Assembly: GCA_017540175.1 (NCBI GenBank) | Contig: JAFYBN010000085.1 | Span: forward strand, 1 to 51,767 | DNA from: Clostridia bacterium | GTDB lineage: Bacteria; Bacillota; Clostridia; Oscillospirales; CAG-272 | Direction: 5' to 3' | DNA length: 51,767 nt | Part shown: one piece after another, positions 24,488 to 33,435 of the stretch | Layout of the letters: every line of letters begins with the position of its first letter | How positions within the stretch are numbered: the first letter of the stretch is position 1 | The notes under the pieces: model-generated | What the model was told of the DNA's origin: nothing | Database searches by the model: none | What the model saw: only the letters and a program-made list of their open reading frames with translations | Program-made: the position numbers and the translations under genes

Positions 24488-25593
24488 AAACCGCTCTCAT
24501 CTGCTTTTCGGACGCGGGCGCGGCGCTCTCGTGCCGGCTGTGCTCCCTGCTCGGGCTCGAGCCGTCGTCCGTGCATTCCGTGCGCAAGTTTGCCGAAAAA
24601 TACGGCTTCACGCCCCATGAAAAAATCAGCGCGGATATGGGGGAGCTGTTTTCGGCGCACGAAGCCCTTCTTTTCGTCGGCGCGTGCGGGATCGCGGTGC
24701 GCAGCATCGCCCCCCACCTCAAAAGCAAGACGGAGGACCCCGCCGTGCTCGTGCTCGACGACCGGGGGCGCTTTGTCATTCCAATCCTGTCCGGGCACAT
24801 CGGCGGGGCGAACGAGCTCGCGCGCTCTCTGGCGGATCAGCTCGGCGCCGAGGCCGTGATCACCACGGCGACCGACGGCGCGGGGCGCTTCTCCTGCGAC
24901 GCATGGGCGAAGACCCACGACTGCGCGATCTCCTCCATGGACGCGGCGAAGGCGGTGTCCGCGGCGATCCTCACGCGGGACGTGCCGATCACGTCGGAGC
25001 CGGAGTTCCCCCTGCCGGGCGATCTGCCAGGCGGTCTGCCGGGCGATCTGCCAGGCGGTCTGCCGGGCAGTCTGCCGGGCGGTCTGCCGGGCGGTCTGCC
25101 GGGCGGTCTGACAAGGGGCGGCTCGGGGGACATCGGGATCTATATCGGTGTGCGCACGCACGAGCCGTTTGAGACGACCCTGCGGCTCATTCCGCGCGCC
25201 GTCACGCTCGGCATCGGGTGCCGCAGGGGGATTTCGGCGGACGCGGTCAAAGCGGCGATCGAAAAAACGCTCGGAGAGAACGGAATCGACCTGAGGTCGG
25301 TGACGAAAATCGCGTCCGTCGATCTCAAAAAGGACGAGGCGGGGCTCTGCGCCTCAGCGCGCGATCTCGGAGCGGAGCTTGTGTTTTATTCCGCCGAAGA
25401 GCTCGCCGCCGTGCCGGGGAGCTTTACGGAATCGGAATTCGTGAAAAAGACGGTCGGCGTCGGAAACGTCTGCGAACGCGCCGCCGTGCTCGGGTGCGGG
25501 GCAAAGGACGCCTCTGCCCTGCTCATGAAAAAAACGGCGGAAAACGGCGTAACAGTCGCCGCCGCCGTACGGGATCGGAGGATCGTATTTTGA
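24484..25593 (+). CDS. cbiG: Cobalt-precorrin-5A hydrolase with an expanded repeat linker
   Basis: 369 residues. The N-terminal domain begins [19 protein letters not shown]. The conserved [40 protein letters not shown] and [20 protein letters not shown] follow, and the CbiG_C domain begins at [19 protein letters not shown]. CbiG opens the delta-lactone and releases the C2 unit as acetaldehyde. Between middle and C-terminal domains, residues 177-208 are eight PG-rich tetrapeptides ([12 protein letters not shown]) encoded by 12 bp tandem repeats, which is unusual for CbiG. Start set by the ATGA overlap with cbiF. Confidence 0.95.
   Translation: MKTALICFSDAGAALSCRLCSLLGLEPSSVHSVRKFAEKYGFTPHEKISADMGELFSAHEALLFVGACGIAVRSIAPHLKSKTEDPAVLVLDDRGRFVIPILSGHIGGANELARSLADQLGAEAVITTATDGAGRFSCDAWAKTHDCAISSMDAAKAVSAAILTRDVPITSEPEFPLPGDLPGGLPGDLPGGLPGSLPGGLPGGLPGGLTRGGSGDIGIYIGVRTHEPFETTLRLIPRAVTLGIGCRRGISADAVKAAIEKTLGENGIDLRSVTKIASVDLKKDEAGLCASARDLGAELVFYSAEELAAVPGSFTESEFVKKTVGVGNVCERAAVLGCGAKDASALLMKKTAENGVTVAAAVRDRRIVF
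25012..25107 (+). repeat. Eight 12 bp tandem repeats inside cbiG
   Basis: Units of CTGCCGGGCGGT with variants GAT, AGT and CCAGGC run in frame from 25012 to 25107. Because the period is 12, copy changes add or remove four residues without a frameshift. They lie in the linker between the CbiG middle and C-terminal domains. Confidence 0.95.
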
Positions 25594-26318
25594 AAAAACT
25601 GACAGTGATCGGCATCGGCGCGGGGAATTACGACGGGCTGACCGTCGCCGCCGCCCGCGCGCTCGAAGCGGCGGACGTGATCGTGGGCTACACGGTCTAC
25701 TGCGACCTCATGAAGCCGTATTTCCCCGATAAAGAATGGATCTCAACTCCCATGATGCGGGAGATCGAGCGCTGCCGCCTCGCCCTGGAGACCGCGGACG
25801 ACGAAAAGAAGACCGTCATGATCTGCTCCGGCGACGCGGGCGTCTACGGTATGGCGTCCCCCGTTCTCGAGCTCGCCCCGGAATATAGAGCCGAGATCGA
25901 GATCATCCCCGGCGTGACGGCGGCGTGCTCCGGCGCGGCTCTGCTCGGCTCGCCCCTGACCGCGGATTTCGCGGCGATCAGCCTCTCCGACCTGCTCACG
26001 CCGTGGGAGGTCATCGAAAAGCGGCTCCGCGCCGCGGCCGAGGGCGATTTCTGCACCGTGCTCTACAACCCCTCAAGCAAAAAGCGCGCGGACTATCTGA
26101 GGGCCGCCTGCGAGATCTTCCTCGCCGTCAGAGCCCCCGAAACCGTCTGCGGCATCGCACGCAGCATCGGACGGGAGGGGGAAGAAACAAAGCTCATGAC
26201 GCTCTCCGAGCTGAAGGAATACGAAGCGGACATGTTCACGACGGTCTTCATCGGGAACTCTTCGACCGTCGTCATCGACGGAAAAATGGTGACGCCGCGG
26301 GGGTACCGAAATGTGTAA
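25590..26318 (+). CDS. cbiH: Cobalt-precorrin-3B C17-methyltransferase
   Basis: 242 residues, tetrapyrrole methylase. [88 protein letters not shown] and [13 protein letters not shown] are CbiH/CobJ signatures. It methylates C17 and drives ring contraction. The start is a TTG overlapping the cbiG stop (TTGA), with GGAGGA at 25577-25582, 7 bases upstream. Confidence 0.95.
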   Translation: MKKLTVIGIGAGNYDGLTVAAARALEAADVIVGYTVYCDLMKPYFPDKEWISTPMMREIERCRLALETADDEKKTVMICSGDAGVYGMASPVLELAPEYRAEIEIIPGVTAACSGAALLGSPLTADFAAISLSDLLTPWEVIEKRLRAAAEGDFCTVLYNPSSKKRADYLRAACEIFLAVRAPETVCGIARSIGREGEETKLMTLSELKEYEADMFTTVFIGNSSTVVIDGKMVTPRGYRNV

Positions 26319-28371
26319 GCGCCTCTGCCTCTTTGCCGGAACGACCGAGGGACGGGAGCTTGCCGTCCTTCTCGCCGCCTCTCCCTCAGCCGACGTGACC
26401 GCGTGCGTCGCGACAGAATACGGGGAGGTCCTGCTCGAGGGGATCGAAGGACTGACCGTCCGCGCCGGACGCATGGACGAGCCGGAAATGGAGGCGTTCT
26501 TTTCCGAAAACCGCTTCGATTCGGTGATCGACGCGACCCATCCCTACGCCGCGCTCGTCTCCGAGAACATCCGAGTGGCGGCTGCGAAGGCGGGCATTCC
26601 CGTGCTCCGCATCCTGAGAGAGGACGACCGGGAGATCCCACACGCCGTGTACGTTTCCTCCGTTGCCGAGGCGCGGGATTACCTCGCCGGGCGGGAGGGG
26701 AATATCTTTCTCACGACCGGGGCGAAGGAGCTTTCGTCGTACAGCGGGCTCGACATGAACCGCGTGTGGGCGCGCGTGCTTCCGACCGCGTCCTCCCTCG
26801 AGTCCTGCGCCGCCGCGGGGATCCCCGCCGCGCACATCATCGCCGCGCAGGGGCCGTTTTCGGAAGAGATCAACCGCGCGCAGATGAACGCCATCGGCGC
26901 GAAATACATGGTGACGAAGGCCTCCGGCAAAAGCGGCGGATTTGAGGAAAAAATCCGCGCCGCCAAATCCGCTGGAGCCTTCCCCGTGATCATCGGCAGA
27001 CCGCCCGAGACGGAGGGTCTCTTCCTCGCCGACGCGCTCAGAGAGCTCGGCAAAGAGATCCCGCTCGGAAAGGCGAAGGTGACGGTCGTCGGCATCGGAC
27101 CCGGCTCGGAGGACGAGCTGACGGGAGCCGCGAAACGGGCGATCGCCGACGCGGACGCGATTTTCGGCGCGCGCTCCGCGGCAGAGCCGTTTACGAAGAG
27201 CAAAGCGGCGTTTTACGAATTCATGCCCGAAAAGATCCTCGCCGCCCTTGACGGGGACCCGACGATCCGCCGCGCCGCCGTGCTCATGCGCGGGGACACC
27301 GGTTTTTACAGCGGCGCGAAAAAGCTCGCCGCCGCGCTCGGGCAGGGAGGATACGAAATCGAGATTTTGCCCGGCGTCTCGTCCGTTTCCGCGTTCGCGG
27401 CGAAGCTCGGCAAAAGCTGGGACGACGCCGCCCTCGTCAGCCTGCACGGCAGGGACGGGGAAATCGCCCTGACCGTTTCCGAGAACCGCAGGACCTTCGC
27501 GCTCACGGGCGGGAAAAACACGGTCGGCACGATCTGCGAACGACTCTCAGCGTTCGGCCTCGGCAGCGCGCGGGTCTGGGTCGGCGAGCGGCTGAGCTAT
27601 CCCGACGAGCGCGTCACCGAAGGGCTCGCCTCCGAGCTCGCCGGCCGGGAGGATTTCGACGCGCTTTCCCTCTGCTGCATCGAAAACGAAGGTGCGGCGC
27701 GACCGTTCCGCTTCGGCATCCCGGACGAGGAATTCATCCGGGGAGACGTGCCCATGACGAAATCCGAGGTCCGCGCCGTCACCCTCTCAAAACTCGCGCC
27801 CCCGCACGACGCCGTGATCTGGGACGTCGGCGCGGGGACCGGCTCGGTGTCCGTCGAATGCGCGCTCGCCGCGCGGGGCGGACGGGTGTACGCCGTCGAA
27901 AAGGAGGCGGACGCCGCAGAGCTCATCCGGCAGAATCGCCTTCGCTTCCAAACGGAAAATCTCACCGTCGTCGAGGGGATTGCCCCCGACGCGCTGCGCG
28001 AGTTGCCCGCGCCGACCCACGTCTTCATCGGCGGCTCGTCGGGCAGTCTTGCGGACATCATTGCGGCGGTCCTCGAAAAGAACCCCGCCGCGCGGATCGT
28101 CATAAACGCCGTGACGCTCGACACGCAGGCGGAAGCGGTCCTCTGTGCGAAGAGATTCGGCTTTGAGACCTTTGACGCCGTCTCCCTCAGCGCCGCCCGC
28201 TCGCGCAAGGTCGGGCGGTTGCGCATGATGACGGCGCAGAACCCCGTCATGATCTATACCTTTGAGAACAGCGCCGCGAGCGGGACCGCACCAGGAACCG
28301 CGAACGAAACCGTGACCGGGATCGCATCCGGAGCCGCACCCGGAGCCGAAGGAGGCGCGTCCCATGCCTGA
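26311..28371 (+). CDS. cbiJET: CbiJ-CbiE-CbiT trifunctional fusion
   Basis: 686 residues with three enzymes in line. Residues 1-248 are cobalt-precorrin-6A reductase (LCLFAGTTEGRELAVLLA, VIDATHPYAALVSENIR, NIFLTTGAKELSSY, AQGPFSEEINRAQM). Residues about 252-470 are the C5-methyltransferase CbiE (VTVVGIGPGSEDELTGAAKR, VLMRGDTGFYSGAKKL, ILPGVSSVSAFAAKLG). Residues about 475-652 are the C15-methyltransferase/decarboxylase CbiT (MTKSEVRAVTLSKLAP, VIWDVGAGTGSVSVECALAA, VFIGGSSGSLADII, VINAVTLDTQAEAV). CbiE-CbiT fusions are common, the CbiJ addition less so. The last ~33 residues are a low-complexity Ala/Gly/Thr tail. Overlaps cbiH by 8 bp and cbiB by 8 bp. Confidence 0.93.
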   Translation: MCKRLCLFAGTTEGRELAVLLAASPSADVTACVATEYGEVLLEGIEGLTVRAGRMDEPEMEAFFSENRFDSVIDATHPYAALVSENIRVAAAKAGIPVLRILREDDREIPHAVYVSSVAEARDYLAGREGNIFLTTGAKELSSYSGLDMNRVWARVLPTASSLESCAAAGIPAAHIIAAQGPFSEEINRAQMNAIGAKYMVTKASGKSGGFEEKIRAAKSAGAFPVIIGRPPETEGLFLADALRELGKEIPLGKAKVTVVGIGPGSEDELTGAAKRAIADADAIFGARSAAEPFTKSKAAFYEFMPEKILAALDGDPTIRRAAVLMRGDTGFYSGAKKLAAALGQGGYEIEILPGVSSVSAFAAKLGKSWDDAALVSLHGRDGEIALTVSENRRTFALTGGKNTVGTICERLSAFGLGSARVWVGERLSYPDERVTEGLASELAGREDFDALSLCCIENEGAARPFRFGIPDEEFIRGDVPMTKSEVRAVTLSKLAPPHDAVIWDVGAGTGSVSVECALAARGGRVYAVEKEADAAELIRQNRLRFQTENLTVVEGIAPDALRELPAPTHVFIGGSSGSLADIIAAVLEKNPAARIVINAVTLDTQAEAVLCAKRFGFETFDAVSLSAARSRKVGRLRMMTAQNPVMIYTFENSAASGTAPGTANETVTGIASGAAPGAEGGASHA

Positions 28372-29359
28372 GATTCCCGGCCCGCTTCTGTGGCTCCTGC
28401 TCCAGACAGCCGCCGTCGCCGCGGGCTTCGTCCTCGATTTCTTCATCGGAGACCCGTATTCGATTCCCCATCCGGTCGTCGGCATGGGCAAGCTGATCTC
28501 CTTTTTCGACCGAAAACTCCGGCGCGGCAATTCGAACCCGAAGGACGTGGGGCGCGGAGTCCTCACGGTCATTTTGGTCGTCCTTATCTCAACGGGCGTC
28601 CCGGTCCTCGTTCTGCGGCTCGCGTGGTTCCTTCACCCCGCCGCGTATTTCGCCGTGAGCGCGGTGATGTGCTGTCAGGCGCTCGCCGCCCGTCAGCTCG
28701 TCCGCGAGGCAAACAAGGTGCGGCGCGCGCTGGACGCGGGAGATACGGAAGGGGCGCGCCATGCCGTCTCGATGATCGTCGGGCGGGACACGGACGTGCT
28801 GGACGAGCGGGGCATCTGCCGCGCGGCGGTGGAGACCGTGGCGGAAAACGCCTCCGACGGCGTGATCGCGCCGCTTTTCTGGATGCTCCTTTTCGGCGCG
28901 GCGGGCGGGTTCTTCTATAAATCGATCAACACGATGGACTCGATGCTCGGCTATAAAAACGAAAAGTACCTCTATTTCGGGCGCGCCGCCGCGAAGACGG
29001 ACGACGCCGCAAACTATATCCCGGCGCGGCTGTCGGCGCTGTTCATGATCGCCGTCTGCCCCCTCTGCCGTCTTGACGGAAAGAACGCGTGGAAAATCTT
29101 CCGGCGCGACCGGTATAAGCACGCGAGCCCCAATTCCGCGCAGACCGAATCGACCTGTGCCGGAGCTCTGTGCATCCGGCTCGCCGGGGACGCGGTGTAC
29201 GGCGGCGTGCTCCACAAAAAGGACTTCCTCGGCGACCCGATCCGCGAGATCGAGCCCGCCGACATCGGGCGGGCGAACCGGCTGATGTACGTCTCGTCCG
29301 TGCTTGTTCTGCTCGTCGGAGCGCTTCTCAAAACAGGGGTGATCCTTTTATGCTTCTGA
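28364..29359 (+). CDS. cbiB: Adenosylcobinamide-phosphate synthase
   Basis: 331 residues, polytopic membrane protein. Family motifs: AGFVLDFFIGDPYSIPHPVV, GMGKLISFFD, DTDVLDERGICRAAVETVAE, NASDGVIAPLFWMLLFGAAG, KSINTMDSMLGYKNEKYLYF and HASPNSAQTESTCAGALCIR. CbiB attaches the aminopropanol (phosphate) arm made via CobD to adenosylcobyric acid. It overlaps cobD by 10 bp. Confidence 0.95.
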   Translation: MPEIPGPLLWLLLQTAAVAAGFVLDFFIGDPYSIPHPVVGMGKLISFFDRKLRRGNSNPKDVGRGVLTVILVVLISTGVPVLVLRLAWFLHPAAYFAVSAVMCCQALAARQLVREANKVRRALDAGDTEGARHAVSMIVGRDTDVLDERGICRAAVETVAENASDGVIAPLFWMLLFGAAGGFFYKSINTMDSMLGYKNEKYLYFGRAAAKTDDAANYIPARLSALFMIAVCPLCRLDGKNAWKIFRRDRYKHASPNSAQTESTCAGALCIRLAGDAVYGGVLHKKDFLGDPIREIEPADIGRANRLMYVSSVLVLLVGALLKTGVILLCF

Positions 29360-30402
29360 AGAAAAAAAGCCCCCACGGGGGCGACGTCTATTCGCGGCCG
29401 GTCCGGCTGGATTTCTCGGCGAATATCAACCCCGCGGGCACGCCGGAGCCGGTGCTGTGCGCAGTGAGGAACGCCGCGGCGGACTGCGCCGCCTACCCCG
29501 ATCCGTACTGCGCCGCGCTCCGCGCCGGGATCGCGGAGGCGGAGGACGTACCCGCCGATTTCATCCTCTGCGGCAGCGGCGCGGCGGAGCTGATCTATTC
29601 CTTCGCCTATGCCCTCCCGCAAAAAAAGCCCTCTCTCGTCGTCTCCCCGACCTTTTCGGAATACGCGCAGGCGACGGCCGCGGCAGGCGGCAGGGTCGAA
29701 TTCTACCGCCTGCGACGGGAGGACGGCTTCCGGCTGACGGAAGATTTTCCGAAAACCGATTTTTCGCGGTACGAGGCGGTCTTCCTCTGCTCGCCGAACA
29801 ACCCGACCGGGCTGACCGTCGACGCCCCGCTGCTCGAGGAGACCGCGCGGCGGACAGCGGAGGCGGGCGCGCGCCTGTTCTGCGATCTCACCTTCCTCGA
29901 TCTGACGGAGGAGCCGGGAAAATACCCCATCCCCGCCCTGCTCGGCGCGTACCGGAATCTGCTCGTACTCCGCGCGTTTACGAAAAGCTATGCGATGGCG
30001 GGGCTGCGGCTCGGGTACGCGCTCTCCTCCGACGCAGATTTTCTTGAGACAATGTCGGAAAAGACTCCCTGCTGGAACGTCTCCTCCGTCGCGCAGAGGG
30101 CGGGGCTCGCCGCGCTCGGATGCCGGGCATGGCTCGCCGACTCGGTAAAGCGGATCGCCGCGGAGCGGCAGCGGATGGCCGAGGCGTTTTCCTCCCTCGG
30201 GCTGACCGTTCTGCCGGGGGAGGCGAATTTCCTTCTCGCATACGCCGAAAAAGACGTTCCCACGCTCCTTGCAAAGCACGGGATCGCCGTGCGGGACTGT
30301 TCGAATTTCGACGGACTCAAAAAAGGCTGGTTCCGCGCCGCCGTGCGGACGGAAGCGGAAAACGATGAACTGATCGAAACCCTCAGAGAGGTGCTCTTAT
30401 GA
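29350..30402 (+). CDS. cobD: Threonine-phosphate decarboxylase-like PLP aminotransferase-fold enzyme
   Basis: 350 residues, class I/II aminotransferase fold. [17 protein letters not shown] at the N-terminus is typical of CobD, followed by [31 protein letters not shown], and [18 protein letters not shown] with the PLP-binding Lys. CobD decarboxylates L-threonine O-3-phosphate to aminopropanol phosphate for CbiB. It starts within the end of cbiB and overlaps cbiP by 4 bp, which supports CobD over the related HisC. Confidence 0.93.
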   Translation: MLLKKKSPHGGDVYSRPVRLDFSANINPAGTPEPVLCAVRNAAADCAAYPDPYCAALRAGIAEAEDVPADFILCGSGAAELIYSFAYALPQKKPSLVVSPTFSEYAQATAAAGGRVEFYRLRREDGFRLTEDFPKTDFSRYEAVFLCSPNNPTGLTVDAPLLEETARRTAEAGARLFCDLTFLDLTEEPGKYPIPALLGAYRNLLVLRAFTKSYAMAGLRLGYALSSDADFLETMSEKTPCWNVSSVAQRAGLAALGCRAWLADSVKRIAAERQRMAEAFSSLGLTVLPGEANFLLAYAEKDVPTLLAKHGIAVRDCSNFDGLKKGWFRAAVRTEAENDELIETLREVLL

Positions 30403-31865
30403 ACAAAGCCAAACCGATCATGATCCAGGGGACCATGTCAAACGCGGGCAAAAGCCTGCTCTGCGCCGCGCTGTGCCGCATTTTCAAGCAGGACGGATAC
30501 AAGGTCGCCCCGTTCAAATCCCAGAACATGGCGCTCAATTCCTTCATCACGGACGAAGGGCTCGAGATGGGGCGCGCGCAGGTCGTACAGGCGGAGGCGG
30601 CGGGCGTGAAGCCTTCCGTGCGGATGAACCCCATCCTGCTCAAGCCCACGACGGACGTCGGCTCGCAGGTCATCGTGAACGGCGAGGTGCGCGGAAACAT
30701 GCGCGCCGTCGATTATTTCAAATACAAGACCTCGCTCATCCCCGACATCATGCGCGCGTACGACTCCCTCGCCGCGGAAAACGACATCCTCGTCATCGAA
30801 GGCGCGGGCAGCCCCGCCGAAATCAATCTGAAATCCGCCGACATCGTGAACATGGGCATGGCGAAGATGGCGCACGCTCCCGTCCTGCTCGTCGGTGACA
30901 TCGACCGGGGCGGCGTCTTCGCCCAGCTCTACGGCACGGTCGCCCTGCTCGAGCCGGACGAACGCGCCATGGTCAAGGCGACGGTCATCAACAAATTCCG
31001 CGGCGACGTCTCGATCCTCGCGCCCGGGCTGGATATGCTCTTTGACCTCGTGAAGGTCCCCTGCGCCGGAGTGGTTCCCTATGTCCGGGTCGAGATCGAC
31101 GACGAGGACAGCCTGAGCGAACGGCTGACGGCGGGAGAGCGCAAGGAAATCGACATCGCGGTCATTTCCCTGCCCCGCCTCTCGAATTTCACGGATTTCA
31201 CGCCGCTTTCCCGCTTCTCCACGGTGTCCCTCCGGTATGTGAAAAACCTCTTCGAGCTCGGCTCGCCCGATCTCATCGTCATCCCCGGCACGAAGTCCAC
31301 GGTCGCCGACCTCAAATGGATGCGGCAGAACGGACTCGAGGCGGGCATCCTGAAGGCGGCGTCCCGGGGGACCCCGGTCTTCGGGATCTGCGGGGGACTC
31401 CAGATGCTCGGGACAAAAATCTCCGATCCCTTCGGCGCGGAGGGCGGCGGCGAGATCGCCGGGATGGGGCTTCTCCCCCTCGAAACCGTCTTCGCGAAGG
31501 AAAAGACCCGCACCCAGACCGAGGGCGTATTCGAAAACGTCGGCGGGATGTTCGCTTCCCTGAACGGCCTCTCTTACCGCGGGTACGAGATCCACATGGG
31601 GCAGAGCGGAGAAAGCGGAGCAGCCGGTGCGGTCGTCGAAAACGGGAATGTCTACGGCAGCTACATCCACGGGCTCTTCGACGGGGACGGGATCGCGCAG
31701 GCCGTCGTCCGCGCCCTGTTCGAAAAGCGGGGTCTGACCTTCGACGAGGACGCCGTGTTCAACGTGCGGGCGTACCGGGAATCGCAGTACGATCTTTTGG
31801 CGGACACGGTCCGGGCGGCGCTCGATATGGACCTTGTGTACCGCATTCTCGAGGAGGGCGTATGA
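30399..31865 (+). CDS. cbiP: Cobyric acid synthase
   Basis: 488 residues. P-loop domain [20 protein letters not shown], then [59 protein letters not shown], and a C-terminal amidotransferase with Cys in [19 protein letters not shown] and [10 protein letters not shown]. CbiP amidates the b, d, e and g side chains of adenosylcobyrinate diamide. ATGA overlaps on both sides. Confidence 0.97.
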   Translation: MNKAKPIMIQGTMSNAGKSLLCAALCRIFKQDGYKVAPFKSQNMALNSFITDEGLEMGRAQVVQAEAAGVKPSVRMNPILLKPTTDVGSQVIVNGEVRGNMRAVDYFKYKTSLIPDIMRAYDSLAAENDILVIEGAGSPAEINLKSADIVNMGMAKMAHAPVLLVGDIDRGGVFAQLYGTVALLEPDERAMVKATVINKFRGDVSILAPGLDMLFDLVKVPCAGVVPYVRVEIDDEDSLSERLTAGERKEIDIAVISLPRLSNFTDFTPLSRFSTVSLRYVKNLFELGSPDLIVIPGTKSTVADLKWMRQNGLEAGILKAASRGTPVFGICGGLQMLGTKISDPFGAEGGGEIAGMGLLPLETVFAKEKTRTQTEGVFENVGGMFASLNGLSYRGYEIHMGQSGESGAAGAVVENGNVYGSYIHGLFDGDGIAQAVVRALFEKRGLTFDEDAVFNVRAYRESQYDLLADTVRAALDMDLVYRILEEGV

Positions 31866-32371
31866 TCCATCTCTATCACGGCGACGGCAAGGGCAAGACC
31901 ACGGCGGCGGTCGGGCTTGCTGCCCGGGCGGCGGGCGCGGGGATGCGCGTGCTGTTCGCGCAGTTCTTCAAGGACGGCTCGTCCTCGGAAATCGCCTCGC
32001 TGAACCTGCTGCCCGGCGTCACGACAGCTCATCCCGGCCTGCACTACGGACGCTTCAAAACCATGACCGACAAGCAGCGCTCCGAGATCCATCAAAGCTA
32101 CTGTGCCATGCTGAGCGACGTCATCCGCCGCGCCGCGGACTTCGATCTGATCGTGCTCGACGAGGCAGTGTCCGCCTTCGGCTACGGCATGCTCGAAAAG
32201 GATGAGCTGCTCGGATTTCTCCGGGACGAGGGCGGCAGACGGGAGATCGTTCTCACCGGCCGCAATCCCGCGCCCGAGCTCAAAAAACTCGCCGATTACG
32301 TCACGGAAATGAAAAAAGAAAAGCACCCCTTCGACGTCGGCGTCACCGCGCGGCGAGGGGTGGAGTATTGA
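31862..32371 (+). CDS. cobA: Corrinoid adenosyltransferase (CobA/CobO type)
   Basis: 169 residues, P-loop [20 protein letters not shown], then [38 protein letters not shown] and [20 protein letters not shown]. CobA/CobO transfers the 5'-deoxyadenosyl group from ATP to cob(I)yrinate or cobinamide. It is last in the rightward superoperon. The 32372-32502 gap holds a GC-rich palindrome (GTCCCGCGGGAC) but no T-run terminator. Confidence 0.94.
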   Translation: MIHLYHGDGKGKTTAAVGLAARAAGAGMRVLFAQFFKDGSSSEIASLNLLPGVTTAHPGLHYGRFKTMTDKQRSEIHQSYCAMLSDVIRRAADFDLIVLDEAVSAFGYGMLEKDELLGFLRDEGGRREIVLTGRNPAPELKKLADYVTEMKKEKHPFDVGVTARRGVEY

Positions 32372-32502
32372 GCGGCACGATCCCGCTGGACGGTCCCGCG
32401 GGACGGCCTGTGCGGCGCAGTCCCGCGCGGCGCAGCACGGTTTGCCGCGCCTTGTCACACGCGGCCCGTGCAAAAGCCCAGCTGACTGCCACCGGATCCG
32501 GT

Positions 32503-32919
32503 TCATTCCGTCCCTTCCGCCCCCGAGCCTTCCCCGATCCCGAGAATCTCGCGGACGGGGATTTTTTCTCCGCTCTCAAAGACGATGATCCCCTCGATCG
32601 GATCGAGACGCCGGACCGATCCAGTGACGGTGACGACTCGTCCGCCGTCCTTTTTTCCGTCCGGAATGAAATACGTAAACGAGGCGGGCTCCCCGCTTTG
32701 CAAGAGCTCGTTCAGCCTGCGGTCGATCTCGTCCTTCTGTTCGTCGGTCAGCTCGATCCGACTGTCCGTCAGGCGTCCGGTTTCCGCGATCACCGCGCCG
32801 TAGCCCGTCAGCGCGGCAAAGGGAGAAAACTGCGCCGCCCGCTCGGTCATCGTCATGCGGGGATGCTTCACGGACTGATGATGGGGAAGATGGATGATGT
32901 CGTCGTACCGCCCGCTCAT
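32503..32919 (-). CDS. YolD-like family protein
   Basis: 138 residues. MSGRYDDIIHLPHHQSVKHP, then MTMTERAAQFSPFAALTGYG and VIAETGRLTDSRIELTDEQK are typical of the YolD-like family found next to Y-family polymerases. Its biochemical role is unknown and it may bind or regulate the polymerase. The start at 32919 is chosen because it overlaps the upstream stop (ATGA) and follows GGGGGAG. Last gene of the three-gene leftward cassette. Confidence 0.88.
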   Translation of the reverse strand: MSGRYDDIIHLPHHQSVKHPRMTMTERAAQFSPFAALTGYGAVIAETGRLTDSRIELTDEQKDEIDRRLNELLQSGEPASFTYFIPDGKKDGGRVVTVTGSVRRLDPIEGIIVFESGEKIPVREILGIGEGSGAEGTE

Positions 32920-33395
32920 GCTCTCCCCCATTTCTCAATCAGCCGCTCCGTTTCCCGGCGGATCGCCTCGTCCTCTGTGGCGTCAAGAAGCTCGGTGAGC
33001 GCGCCGACGGTCTCCCATCTCGCGGGGAACGCGCGCCCGGACGCCGGATCAAAAAAGTGATCCAGACAGCGGAGCATGCGGAGAACATGCTCCGCTTCCT
33101 CGCAGAACAGGATTTCACAAATCCCGTCGATCCCGTCCTCCGCGCTCATCTCCTCCAGCGTTCCCCAGGGACCGGAGAACTTGCCCCAGGGGCCGGTGTG
33201 ATCCTCGAGGCTTTCCACGGATGCGATGTCGCTGTCGAAAAACAGGAAGAACGGAAGCTGCAGAGCCTCCTCGGCCCGTCCGAATTCGTGTTCGTTGTAT
33301 TCCTCGCCGTTGTGCGAGCAGACCCCTTCAAATACGTTCCCCATCGTATCGGTGATGCGAACGCATTTGCCGTCGAATCGCTTCAAGTCAAGCAT
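32916..33395 (-). CDS. Sm-like/unknown protein of the UmuC-YolD cassette
   Basis: 159 residues. The N-terminal ~60 (KRFDGKCVRITDTMGNVFEG, VCSHNGEEYNEHEFGRAEEA, LPFFLFFDSDIASVES) look like a small Sm-fold-type beta-barrel. The C-terminal half is helical and acidic, with the repeated pair PWGKFSG/PWGTLEE in between. No function is known. It sits 40 bp after umuC-like and overlaps yolD-like by 4 bp, so it is probably a third member of a damage-response cassette. Confidence 0.75.
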   Translation of the reverse strand: MLDLKRFDGKCVRITDTMGNVFEGVCSHNGEEYNEHEFGRAEEALQLPFFLFFDSDIASVESLEDHTGPWGKFSGPWGTLEEMSAEDGIDGICEILFCEEAEHVLRMLRCLDHFFDPASGRAFPARWETVGALTELLDATEDEAIRRETERLIEKWGRA

Positions 33396-33435
33396 CGCGC
33401 TCCTCCTTTTGAAACCGTCATCTTCCCCCGGCTCC

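Noticed and set aside
32380-32480. Terminator between cobA and the YolD gene
   Set aside because: GTCCCGCGGGAC is palindromic, but no T-run follows on either strand, so an intrinsic terminator cannot be claimed.
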